Positions 52,535 through 60,232 of a DNA stretch of 64,000 nt are shown here, one piece after another. A program made the position numbers and the translations under genes. The notes beneath the pieces are model-generated. The model did not search any database and had not been told where the DNA came from. It saw nothing but the letters and a program-made list of their open reading frames with translations. Numbering within the stretch: position 1 is the stretch's first letter; each line of letters starts with the position of its first letter. The DNA is taken from the NCBI RefSeq assembly GCF_010384365.1, contig NZ_CP048397.1:5890001-5954000 (forward strand), given 5' to 3'. The DNA is from Streptomyces sp. S4.7. Its GTDB lineage: Bacteria; Actinomycetota; Actinomycetes; Streptomycetales; Streptomycetaceae.

Positions 52535-53072
52535 GGTAGCAGAGTTCTTAAACTCGTACTTGGATGCGGAGTACGATGCCGCTGTTGCTGCACGCACAGA
52601 GGTGGACAGTGTGCTGGACGAACGCACAGAGGTCGTTGAAAGTTTCTTGCATGCAACCCCAGGTTCCGTTATGTCTCCCACAGTGAGTCGGGGTCGGGGC
52701 TGGACTGCTGACAGGTTGGCGAAATCTGCACTTACGGTGGGCCACGTAGCAAGACGTAGCCTGTTCCTGGTGGCCCGGTACAACCATCCGGAATGGCACC
52801 CTCTGTTCGCCGGGTATGCCAGCGGACCAACTCCGCTGACCACTGGCTCCTATGGGCAGCTTCTGTATGTCACAGAATTCGACGGAGCGCCAAAAATTAT
52901 TTCCGAGTATTTCCCGGAGATCCTTGAGCCCGCCCCACCCATGTTGTGGAGTCACGCGCAGGGAGCGGAGATCAACGGGATCGGAAATCCAAATGAGGTT
53001 CGCGCGCTTACTGCCCCGACGTTCGGGGAACACCTTGACGATTGGAACGAAATCAAGATCTCTTCCTCCTGA
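52521..53072 (+). CDS. Candidate immunity protein for the CIS nuclease
   Basis: A 183-residue protein starting at GTG 52521, overlapping the end of the cargo gene by 14 nt. It has an acidic helical N-terminus (VAEFLNSYLDAEYDAAVAAR) and a beta-rich second half (SLFLVARYNHPEWHPLFAGY, YGQLLYVTEFDGAPKIISEY). It shares the lower G+C of the toxin tip. Size, overlap and composition fit an immunity protein acquired together with the nuclease; no known immunity family is firmly recognised (SUKH or NTF2-like folds are possible). Confidence 0.65.
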   Translation: MEISEVAEFLNSYLDAEYDAAVAARTEVDSVLDERTEVVESFLHATPGSVMSPTVSRGRGWTADRLAKSALTVGHVARRSLFLVARYNHPEWHPLFAGYASGPTPLTTGSYGQLLYVTEFDGAPKIISEYFPEILEPAPPMLWSHAQGAEINGIGNPNEVRALTAPTFGEHLDDWNEIKISSS

Positions 53073-53336
53073 TGTACCCCGCATGTGTCAGTCAGGTGGC
53101 CCTTCCATCGGTCGATGTGCGGAGCCGTTGGCTACGGCGTTCTGTCGGCCGCCATGGTGTTCCCGTTCTGCGGCACGAAGATCACGTCGAACAGAGGGCT
53201 GATTGAGTCGCCGGGTCGGGTTGGTCGGCGTGTCATGTCATCTTCATATGGACGTTGCGCACTGCGTGTGTTGCGGGGCTGACGGCCTCCCTACCGCCAC
53301 CACACGCTGTCATAGAACTTTTGTTTGAGTTGATTC

Positions 53337-53624
53337 GTGACGATCTCTTCCTATGCTCCCGGTGAGGGGCCCACCAAATCCGACTCCGTGTCCGTCCACG
53401 AGGGCACCATCGAGGCCGTGCGCTCCCGCGTCGGCAAGCGTGGGATCTCCGGATACGTCGAGGCCGCCATACAGCGCCAGATCGAACGCGACGACCTTGC
53501 CGAGTTGATCGCCGCGAACGAGGAGATCCACGGCCCGCTGACCCCCGAGGACATCCACGCCGCCGAGGAGAAGCTGTTCGGTCCCACCGACAAGGGAACC
53601 GGCACCGCTGAGGCCGCGGCGTGA
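53337..53624 (+). CDS. Antitoxin of a RHH/PIN toxin-antitoxin pair
   Basis: A 95-residue protein. The middle part (KSDSVSVHEGTIEAVRSRVG, KRGISGYVEAAIQRQIERDD) resembles CopG-type DNA-binding antitoxins. The acidic C-terminus (LTPEDIHAAEEKLFG) is the usual toxin-neutralising tail. The GTG start at 53337 is used. Its stop overlaps the start of the PIN-domain gene by 4 nt, the standard arrangement of VapBC-like pairs. Confidence 0.8.
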   Translation: MTISSYAPGEGPTKSDSVSVHEGTIEAVRSRVGKRGISGYVEAAIQRQIERDDLAELIAANEEIHGPLTPEDIHAAEEKLFGPTDKGTGTAEAAA

Positions 53625-54016
53625 GCGGTACGTGGGTACTTGGCAGCGAGGCCCTGTCCCTCTATCTGCGTGCCGACAAGGGGATGACGGCGCTCTTGGC
53701 CGTGGCGGCCAAACGCGACGTGCGGGTCATCGTCAGCGCGCTCACTCTGGTGGAGGCTGACCCCAGCGGTGCTCACAAGGCACGCATGTCCTGGGCTCTC
53801 TCCCGGCTCGTCGTCGAGCCTGTGACGAAGGAGACTGCATCCCGCGCCGTTGAGATCCTCCGGGATGCCGGCGGGCTCGCAGGCCATAAGTACGCCATCG
53901 ACGCGGTGGTCGCGGCCACCGCTCTCCGTGAACCAGGACCGGTAACCGTCCTCACCTCCGACACCGAGGACATGCTTATGCTGTGTGGCACGGCTGTAGC
54001 CGTCGTTGAGGTCTGA
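53621..54016 (+). CDS. PIN-domain toxin (VapC-like) with a substituted first catalytic Asp
   Basis: A 131-residue PIN-domain protein. Later acidic residues are present (VSALTLVEADPS, YAIDAVVAATAL, VLTSDTEDMLM). The N-terminal strand, however, reads WVLGSEALSLYL, with Gly where the family has Asp (VLDSEALSL). That Asp is one of the metal ligands of the nuclease, so activity may be lost or reduced. Length is normal. The pair lies immediately after the nuclease/immunity genes, a typical site for accessory insertions. Confidence 0.85.
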   Translation: MSGTWVLGSEALSLYLRADKGMTALLAVAAKRDVRVIVSALTLVEADPSGAHKARMSWALSRLVVEPVTKETASRAVEILRDAGGLAGHKYAIDAVVAATALREPGPVTVLTSDTEDMLMLCGTAVAVVEV

Positions 54017-54320
54017 CCCGCCGGACCTGCTGGCGCCTATCCCTCAGCCGTACCGCCTCGCTTCGCTGTGCCGAGACGACGCACTCGCCCGAACAGCCAC
54101 GGTCGACACTCCAAGGTCGGCGTCGGCCGCCGTAAACGACGATCGAGCGAATGCTGCGGCGGAGCCCGTCGGATGACAGCCGAGTCCTGAACCCACCCAT
54201 TGGTAGATGTGCAAGGGACTCGGGCCGGCACGGAGCGACATGGCTGAGCGCCTGCTCGTGAAGCAGGAACGTGTCTGCCACCGGACGTTGTCGCACGACC
54301 CTGCCAAGGGCGCTCGCCGC
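54017..54320. other. Gene-free stretch of about 300 bp
   Basis: It separates the PIN toxin stop from the convergent AAA+ ATPase stop. I see only short frames without starts and no strong hairpin. It marks the right border of the cargo/TA insertion in the CIS locus. Confidence 0.45.
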
Positions 54321-56360
54321 CTACCCCTGCACCAGCCCCAGATACGGCCCGAACTCCGACGCCAGGGTCAGGCGGCCCAGCTTCTGGTACTCCCGTTGGA
54401 TCGCGTGGATCAGCGTCTCCATCGTCACCGCGCCCCCCGTGTCCGCCGCCAGGTACGCCGAAGTCACCGCTATCGAGCGGATGTTGCCGCCCGCCAGTTC
54501 GAAGTTGGACGCGCAGAAGTCCAGGTCCAGGTCCGTGCCGCGGGGGAGGAGCGGGCCCAGGCAGCGTTCCCAGAGCTGGAGGCGTTGGGGTGGGTCCGGG
54601 AGGGGGAAGTCGATGACCAGGTCCAGGCGGCGGGTGAAGGCGTCGTCCAGGTTGGCGCGGAGGTTGGTCGCCAGGATGGCCAGGCCGTCGAAGGACTCCA
54701 TCCGCTGGAGCAGATACGCGCTCTCCACGTTCGCGTAACGGTCGTGCGCGTCCTTCACGTCCGAGCGTTTGCCGAAGATCGCGTCCGCCTCGTCGAAGAG
54801 CAGGACGCCGTTCACGCCCGCCGCCTCCGTGAAGATGCGCTCCAGGTTCTTCTCGGTCTCGCCCACGTACTTGTCGATCACCGTCGCCAGATCGACCGTG
54901 TAGAGGTCCAGGCCCAGATCCGCCGCGATCACCTCCGCCGACATCGTCTTGCCGGTCCCCGAGTCGCCTGCGAACAGGGCCGATACGCCTCGGCCCCTGC
55001 CACCCCCCGGCCGCATCCCCCACTCGCCCAGTACCCGGTCACGGTGGCGCGCGCGGGCCGTGAGTTCGCGGAGTTGGGCGTGGGTGTCGGGTGGGAGGAC
55101 CAGGTCGTCCCAGGTCACCGTGGGTTCGATGCGGCGGGCGAGGCGGTCCAGGCCCGCCGCGTTCTGGGCGCGGGCTCCCCGGCGTACGTGGTCGGCGGTG
55201 AGTGCGCCGCCCGACAGATGGGCCGTCTGGGCCGCGCTACGGGCCGCGGCCGTGACCTGTTCCGGGGTGAGGAGGAACGGGGCCAGCAGATGGTCCGCGT
55301 CGACCTCGGGCGGCGGCGGGGCCGGGGACCACTGCTTGTACGCGTCCGTCCACAGGGCCCCGCGCGCCGACGGCTCCACGCGCGGAGCGTGCAGGAGCAG
55401 CGGGGGAACGGTGGACCACGACGCGTCCCAGGGCGCTCGGCCCACCAGGATCGTCGGCACCGGGGTGGCGGTCAGGAGCCTGAGCAGGTGCGGGTGTTCA
55501 CGGCAGATCGCGTCCAACGGGGCGCAGACCAGACCCGCGTTCGTGAGGCGGGCCTCGCGGACCAGGGCGCGTACCGCGTCCGCCGGTGAGGGATCTTCCG
55601 CCAGCCGTGCCAGGTCCAGGCCCAGCACACCGAGGCCCGCCGCCGTCAGCGCCGACGCGGCCAGCGCCGTACCCGCGCCGCCCTGGTCCTCACTGAGGTA
55701 GACCAGCTGGACGCCGTCGGACAGGACCCCGGCGAGCGGCGCCGGGTCGCCGACGCCCCGTACCGCGCGCCACGGTGCCAGCAGATCCGCGAGCCGTGGG
55801 TCGGGGGTGTCGTCGCCCAGGAGATGGGCCGCGACCCGGTCCGGTACGCGCAGCGCGCGGCTCAGGAACGGGCGGTCCAGGTCCTCGACCAGGAGCAGTC
55901 CACCGGCCCGCAGTGGCGACCGGGCCGCCAGTCGGGCACGGGCCTCCTGATCCGCCGGCGTCGAGCCGCACAGGCCGAGGGCCAGGCCGACGGACGGGCG
56001 CCGGCGGGTCACGTCGTCGTTCAAGTAGCCGTAGAACGCCTCGAACCGGTCGTCCAGATCCGGTACGAGCGCGATGAGCAGGATCTCGGTGTCGAGTGGG
56101 GTGAGGGTGAACTCCCCTGCCAGGAAAGTGAGTCGGGAGTCCGAGGAGCCTTCGAGCGGCTTTTCGTCAGGGGGCGGGTACGAACGCGCCCCCTCCTCGT
56201 CCAGCAGCCTCGCGACGTTCTCCTCCGTCAGATACAGGCCCCGGAACGCGTCGTCCGGGTCCGGATCGGTGGCCCGCCTCGCCTCGACCGCCCGGCGGAC
56301 CCGCTGCTCCACCGCGACCGCCCGCGCCAGCAGGTATCGCAGGTTCGAGGCTGCCTTCAT
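54321..56360 (-). CDS. CIS-associated AAA+ ATPase (Afp15-like)
   Basis: A 679-residue ATPase. A non-catalytic N-terminal region (about 1-430, with winged-helix-like FTLTPLDTEILLIALVPDLD) precedes the AAA+ domain: Walker A GDSGTGKTMSAE near 464, Walker B GVLLFDEADAIFG near 520, sensor 1 LAILATNLRANLDDAFTRRL with the arginine fingers. CIS loci carry such an ATPase, thought to remodel or assemble the particle. Its start overlaps the DUF4255 gene stop by 4 nt. Confidence 0.93.
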   Translation of the reverse strand: MKAASNLRYLLARAVAVEQRVRRAVEARRATDPDPDDAFRGLYLTEENVARLLDEEGARSYPPPDEKPLEGSSDSRLTFLAGEFTLTPLDTEILLIALVPDLDDRFEAFYGYLNDDVTRRRPSVGLALGLCGSTPADQEARARLAARSPLRAGGLLLVEDLDRPFLSRALRVPDRVAAHLLGDDTPDPRLADLLAPWRAVRGVGDPAPLAGVLSDGVQLVYLSEDQGGAGTALAASALTAAGLGVLGLDLARLAEDPSPADAVRALVREARLTNAGLVCAPLDAICREHPHLLRLLTATPVPTILVGRAPWDASWSTVPPLLLHAPRVEPSARGALWTDAYKQWSPAPPPPEVDADHLLAPFLLTPEQVTAAARSAAQTAHLSGGALTADHVRRGARAQNAAGLDRLARRIEPTVTWDDLVLPPDTHAQLRELTARARHRDRVLGEWGMRPGGGRGRGVSALFAGDSGTGKTMSAEVIAADLGLDLYTVDLATVIDKYVGETEKNLERIFTEAAGVNGVLLFDEADAIFGKRSDVKDAHDRYANVESAYLLQRMESFDGLAILATNLRANLDDAFTRRLDLVIDFPLPDPPQRLQLWERCLGPLLPRGTDLDLDFCASNFELAGGNIRSIAVTSAYLAADTGGAVTMETLIHAIQREYQKLGRLTLASEFGPYLGLVQG

Positions 56361-57079
56361 ACGTCCTCCGGCGTCGTGCCGCGCGTCTCCGTGATGCGGA
56401 CGGCGCCGGGCGGTCGCCGGGGCGCCGGTTCCCGTTGCGGCCTGCCGGGCCGCGACCCGTACACCGGCTGTCCCGCGCCCTCAACCCGCTCCCGCTCCCG
56501 CGCCGGCACGTCCCCGAACCGCGCCCGCAGACCCTCGTCACCTACCGGCGGACCCGCCTCGTAGATCGGCGACGACGTGACCGGAACGCTGATCACCAGG
56601 TCCAGCGACGGCTTCAACTCACCGCCCAGCGCGCTCCACACGTCCGCGAACGAGCGGTCCTCCGGTGGCGGCAGTGCGATCGACATCGGCACCGCCGCGC
56701 CGATCTCCGCCAGGGATCCCGCCAGCCGTTCCGGCGGCAGCGCCTCGTACCGCAACAGGCACGCCAACAGCGAGGAGAGCAGCCGGTGTTCGTCCTCGGG
56801 GCGCTTGGTCCATGCCGTGATCAGATACGACAACTTGAAGTAGCGCGGAGGGCGGCGACGCGCGACGATGGCGCCGCGCTCGTCGTACTCGTTGTGCAGA
56901 CCGCGCTCCCGTCGCCGCATGTCCTCGCGGATGTCGTAGAGGTAGAGGTTGACCATCGGCGAGTTGACCTTGGCCGCCCACTCCCTCGTCGGCGCGTCGA
57001 AGACGACCGCGATCGGGCCGCCTTCGAGGACCTCCGCGCGGATCAGAGCCCGTAGGACGTCGTCCACCTCGTGGATCAT
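56357..57079 (-). CDS. DUF4255 tail-terminator protein (Afp16/Pvc16-like)
   Basis: A 240-residue protein whose N-terminal 185 residues match the tail-completion protein of CIS: IHEVDDVLRALIRAEVL, VNSPMVNLYLYDIREDMRRR, YFKLSYLITAWTKRPEDEHR. These cap the sheath and tube at the end distal to the baseplate. The last 50 residues are Pro/Arg-rich and disordered. It lies between the VWA gene (16 nt upstream) and the ATPase gene (4-nt overlap), in one operon. Confidence 0.92.
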   Translation of the reverse strand: MIHEVDDVLRALIRAEVLEGGPIAVVFDAPTREWAAKVNSPMVNLYLYDIREDMRRRERGLHNEYDERGAIVARRRPPRYFKLSYLITAWTKRPEDEHRLLSSLLACLLRYEALPPERLAGSLAEIGAAVPMSIALPPPEDRSFADVWSALGGELKPSLDLVISVPVTSSPIYEAGPPVGDEGLRARFGDVPARERERVEGAGQPVYGSRPGRPQREPAPRRPPGAVRITETRGTTPEDV

Positions 57080-57095
57080 TCAGCTACCTCGCCCG

Positions 57096-59237
57096 TCACG
57101 AGCGACCCTTGAAGTCCGGTGGCTGGAGGTTGCGTTGCACCACCAGGACCGGTTTTTGGAGCCGGGGCAGGTCGGTGGCGTCCGCCCGCAGCACGCGCGG
57201 GCCGAGCGTGTCCTTGCGCAGCACCAGCATCTGCACCTCGAAGGTGCCGTCACGGCCCACCCGTATGCCCGACCTGTCGGCCGTGATGCCGAGGGACCAG
57301 GTCAGACGTACGGTCTTGCCCGGCGGGTAGTCCTTGCCCCGCGCCAGCACGGGCTGCCCCGGCTTGGCGACCAGCGGCGTCACTTCGAGCGAGGGCTTGA
57401 GGACGCGCAGCCGGTCCGTGTCGCGGTTGTTCGCCGCACGGCGGTCGGGCAGTGTCCCGCGGACGGTGGCCCGTACGTCACCGGTGATCGCCGCGCGATA
57501 CGTCGCCGTCTGTGCCACCTCGATACGGCCCCCGGCGGGGATCGTGCACGGCCGGGCGGCCGTGCAGCGGTTCAGCGCCGGCAGGGTCCGGTCACCCGCG
57601 CGGGACGGCGCCGGCCAGGCCGCCGAGAGGACCACACCCCTCGCCGCGTCCGGTCCCGCGTTGGTGACCGTGAACTCGGCGCGGGCCGGGCGGCCGATGT
57701 ACGTACGGTCCGGGCTGACGTCCACCCGTACCGCGATGTCCGACGAAGGCGGCACGGGAGGCTCCAGCACCTCGAACTCCGCTGTGTCCGTACCGGTGTT
57801 GCCCGCCGAGTCCGTGGCCGAACAGGTGACGGCCGTCGTGCCGACCGGGAAGAGCGCGCCCGACGCGGGATCGCAGGTGACGGGCAGCTCACCGTCCTGG
57901 GCGTCCGTGGCCGTGGGCGTGAATCTGATACGCGCGCCGTCGTCGTCCTCCGCCCTCACCGTGCGGTCGTCCACGGTGACGACCGGGTCGTTGACGTCGT
58001 TCACGGTGATGCTGATCTTCTGCTGGAAGTCGGGATCGGGAACGGCGGCGGGGCCGAGCGCGTCCGTCCCCGGTACCTGGGCGCCGAGCTGGAGGAACTG
58101 GACCGTACAGGTCAGGGTCGTGCCCTGGGGGGCGTCGGCCGACACGTCGACGGTCTCCGTGAACCGGGCCGTCTGGCCGCTGATGAGCCGCCTCGTCGGC
58201 GGGTCCAGGGCGACGGTGAGATGCGGGTCGCAGTCGTCGAGCTGATGACCGACAGAGGTGGGCAGATTGTCGAAGCCGGCGATGATCGCCTCGGCCGTCT
58301 CGTCCGGCTGGATGCCCTCCAGCAGGCGGCCACCGGTGGCGTCGATGATCCGTGTGGCCTGGCCGCGGGTGGTCGGCGGATCTTCGATCTGGCCGGGGAA
58401 ATCAGGGTTGTTGGCGTTCCCGTTGCCGTTCAGGCCGTCCCCGCGGTCGCTGTCCACCTCGACGCCGATCACCCGGACCCCCTTGTCCTGGAGGTCGGCG
58501 ATCGTGTCGTCGATGGTGTGGCCGTTGCTCGGCGCGTGACTGGAGGCATCGCTGACCAGAACGACGACCGGGCTCGCGCCCTCACGGAACTCCGTCTGGC
58601 CCCCGGCGCCGTTGGCGATCTCCCACAGACCGTTGATCCAGTCCTCCGACGGGCCCATGCTGAAGCCGCCGAGGTCCGTCCGCAGCCCGTTGACACCGAT
58701 CTGGACCAGGCCCATGTCGTTCGTCAGGCCCTGGAGAACCCGGAATCCCGCGTTCGGTTCGTCGACCTCCTGGTCGCCGAACGTGGCGACCGCGAAGCGC
58801 GACTCGGGCTCCGCGGCCAGGATCTTGTCGGTGATGGCGGGCAGATTGGTCCGGACGCTGTCGATCGGATCCTTCATGCTGGCCGTGCCGTCCACGTCCT
58901 GCATGCTGGCCGTGCCGTCCACGAGCAGGACGACGTCCGGGCTCGGCGGGATCGCGGGCGTCCGCACCTGCTTGGCCACCCCCGTCGAACCGCCCGGGTC
59001 GAGCGCCTCGTCAAGCGTGGCCGGCGTGACCCATGGGTCCGGCGGTACGGGGACGTGTATCGCCGCAGGTGTATCCGTCACCGGCGCCGTGTCCGCCACC
59101 GCCGACGCGGGCGTCAGACCGGCGCCCAGCAGGAGCAGGACGAGCGCCGCCGCGCGCCGCGCGCCGCCCCGCCGGGGCCGTACGCGCCCGGCCCGCCCAC
59201 GCGCATGTTCTCCCTGCTCCGGCCGAATCCACGCCAC
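57096..59237 (-). CDS. Secreted VWA- and HYR/CARDB-type domain protein of the CIS locus
   Basis: A 713-residue protein, GTG 59237 behind GGGGGAGGAAC. A basic N-terminus and hydrophobic segment (ARRAAALVLLLLGAGLTPAS) form a signal peptide or anchor. The VWA domain (about 95-320) has DVVLLVDGTASM as metal site; the nine-residue unit VDGTASMxD is duplicated. HYR-like (VTCSATDSAGNTGTDTAEFE) and CARDB-like Ig domains (RAEFTVTNAGPDAARGVVLS) fill the C-terminal half, ending VVQRNLQPPDFKGRS. It is the first gene of the operon with DUF4255 and the ATPase. A surface adhesive or docking role is likely. Confidence 0.85.
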   Translation of the reverse strand: MAWIRPEQGEHARGRAGRVRPRRGGARRAAALVLLLLGAGLTPASAVADTAPVTDTPAAIHVPVPPDPWVTPATLDEALDPGGSTGVAKQVRTPAIPPSPDVVLLVDGTASMQDVDGTASMKDPIDSVRTNLPAITDKILAAEPESRFAVATFGDQEVDEPNAGFRVLQGLTNDMGLVQIGVNGLRTDLGGFSMGPSEDWINGLWEIANGAGGQTEFREGASPVVVLVSDASSHAPSNGHTIDDTIADLQDKGVRVIGVEVDSDRGDGLNGNGNANNPDFPGQIEDPPTTRGQATRIIDATGGRLLEGIQPDETAEAIIAGFDNLPTSVGHQLDDCDPHLTVALDPPTRRLISGQTARFTETVDVSADAPQGTTLTCTVQFLQLGAQVPGTDALGPAAVPDPDFQQKISITVNDVNDPVVTVDDRTVRAEDDDGARIRFTPTATDAQDGELPVTCDPASGALFPVGTTAVTCSATDSAGNTGTDTAEFEVLEPPVPPSSDIAVRVDVSPDRTYIGRPARAEFTVTNAGPDAARGVVLSAAWPAPSRAGDRTLPALNRCTAARPCTIPAGGRIEVAQTATYRAAITGDVRATVRGTLPDRRAANNRDTDRLRVLKPSLEVTPLVAKPGQPVLARGKDYPPGKTVRLTWSLGITADRSGIRVGRDGTFEVQMLVLRKDTLGPRVLRADATDLPRLQKPVLVVQRNLQPPDFKGRS
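58875..58923 (-). repeat. 27-bp in-frame tandem duplication in the VWA metal site
   Basis: The 22-nt sequence beginning CATGCTGGCCGTGCC at 58875 recurs exactly at 58902, a period of 27 nt. It duplicates the nine residues VDGTASMQD / VDGTASMKD that carry the DxTxS metal motif. The frame is kept. Confidence 0.9.
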
Positions 59238-59357
59238 CTGTTCCTCCCCCGTCCCCTGACATGCCCCTGCGCCCCGGACATGCCGCAGCGCCTGTACGGT
59301 CCCGTAGAACTCCGTTGCGTACAGCGGAAGTCGAGCCACTGCCACGGGTAAGCACGA

Positions 59358-59373
59358 TTGCCCTTTGGTGCAA
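59358..59373. promoter_or_regulatory. CIS box (c), upstream of the VWA-DUF4255-ATPase operon
   Basis: TTGCCCTTTGGTGCAA on the plus strand, flanked to give GATTGC-N8-GCAATC, a perfect 6-bp inverted repeat. It lies 121-136 nt upstream of the VWA gene start at 59237 and resembles the boxes at 48433, 60089 and 62622. Confidence 0.5.
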
Positions 59374-59393
59374 TCTCAGGGCATTCGCTGACG

Positions 59394-60020
59394 TCAGATA
59401 AGACCTTGGCGCATCGCGTAAGCCACCGCGTGCGAGCGATTGCGCAATTGCAGCCGGGTCATCACGGAATGCAGAACGTTCTTGATCGTGCGCTCGGAAT
59501 ACGCCAGCTTCGTCGCGATATCCGCTGTGTCATAACCTTCGGCGACCAGCCGCAGCACATCGACTTCTCGCGCCGCCAGCCCGGTGAAGTGCAGCCCGCG
59601 CGGACCGAGCACCTGGCCCTGGAGTCTGCCGACCTCTTCGAGGAGACGGCCGAGCAGGTCGGAGGGCAGATGTCCCTCGCCCCGCGCCACCGTCCCGATC
59701 ACCTGGACCAGGTGCTCCGGCGTCGACTCGGAGCGTCTGACCACACCCGCGACGCCGCACTCCGCCGCGCTCACGAGCTTCTGCTCGTCGATGTCCGTGG
59801 TGACCAGAACCGTGCGGCAGGTGCTCGTGCGCTGGATGTGGCGCAGTGTTCGCAGCGCCTCCTCGTCGACCGTGTCCACGACGATGACCACGACCTGGGG
59901 CGAGACGTCCTCGGCGTCCCATTCCATGACGCTGACCTCTGGACGTGCTCTTAATTGACTGGCGACCCCGGCCCGCGATATCGGATCTTGGGCTCGTAAC
60001 GCGACAGTGGTGCGTTCCAT
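59394..60020 (-). CDS. LuxR-type regulator with degenerate receiver, in the CIS locus
   Basis: A 208-residue regulator. The C-terminal LuxR helix-turn-helix (about 148-205) reads GLAAREVDVLRLVAEGYDTA then KLAYSERTIKNVLHSVMTRL. The N-terminal half has a receiver-like fold (VVVIVVDTVDEEALRTLRHI with a possible phospho-site Asp49, CRTVLVTTDIDEQKLVSAAE), but the usual acidic pair near the N-terminus is reduced. No sensor kinase gene is adjacent. Located between the CIS units and divergent from the membrane protein gene at 60233, it is the obvious candidate to bind the shared CIS boxes. Confidence 0.88.
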   Translation of the reverse strand: MERTTVALRAQDPISRAGVASQLRARPEVSVMEWDAEDVSPQVVVIVVDTVDEEALRTLRHIQRTSTCRTVLVTTDIDEQKLVSAAECGVAGVVRRSESTPEHLVQVIGTVARGEGHLPSDLLGRLLEEVGRLQGQVLGPRGLHFTGLAAREVDVLRLVAEGYDTADIATKLAYSERTIKNVLHSVMTRLQLRNRSHAVAYAMRQGLI

Positions 60021-60088
60021 GCGAATGCTCCCCCTGGGCGACAGCCTGAAGCGTCACAGCAATGCACAAGCCTCACAGCTGCATGTGA

Positions 60089-60104
60089 TTGCCCCATCCG
60101 TTGT
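60089..60104. promoter_or_regulatory. CIS box (d), between the LuxR and membrane protein genes
   Basis: TTGCCCCATCCGTTGT on the plus strand, the weakest match of the four: it shares TGCCCCATC with box (b), but the right half is poor. It lies 129 nt upstream of the gene at 60233 and 69 nt upstream of the LuxR gene. A separate 8-bp inverted repeat GCCTCACA/TGTGAGGC (60070-60109) encloses it. Confidence 0.4.
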
Positions 60105-60232
60105 GAGGCGGACTGAAGATTCCCGCCTTCACCGACAAGGAAACTGAAACGTTGTGGCGGGCATCGAATCTGCCCGAAAGTGTTCCTTCGCGGCCGATGT
60201 GACACCGGGTCACCGACCTTACGGTCCCGGGT

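Noticed and set aside
53085-53282. Short plus-strand frame between the immunity gene and the antitoxin
   Set aside because: No ribosome binding site, mixed composition and no domain. Treated as intergenic.
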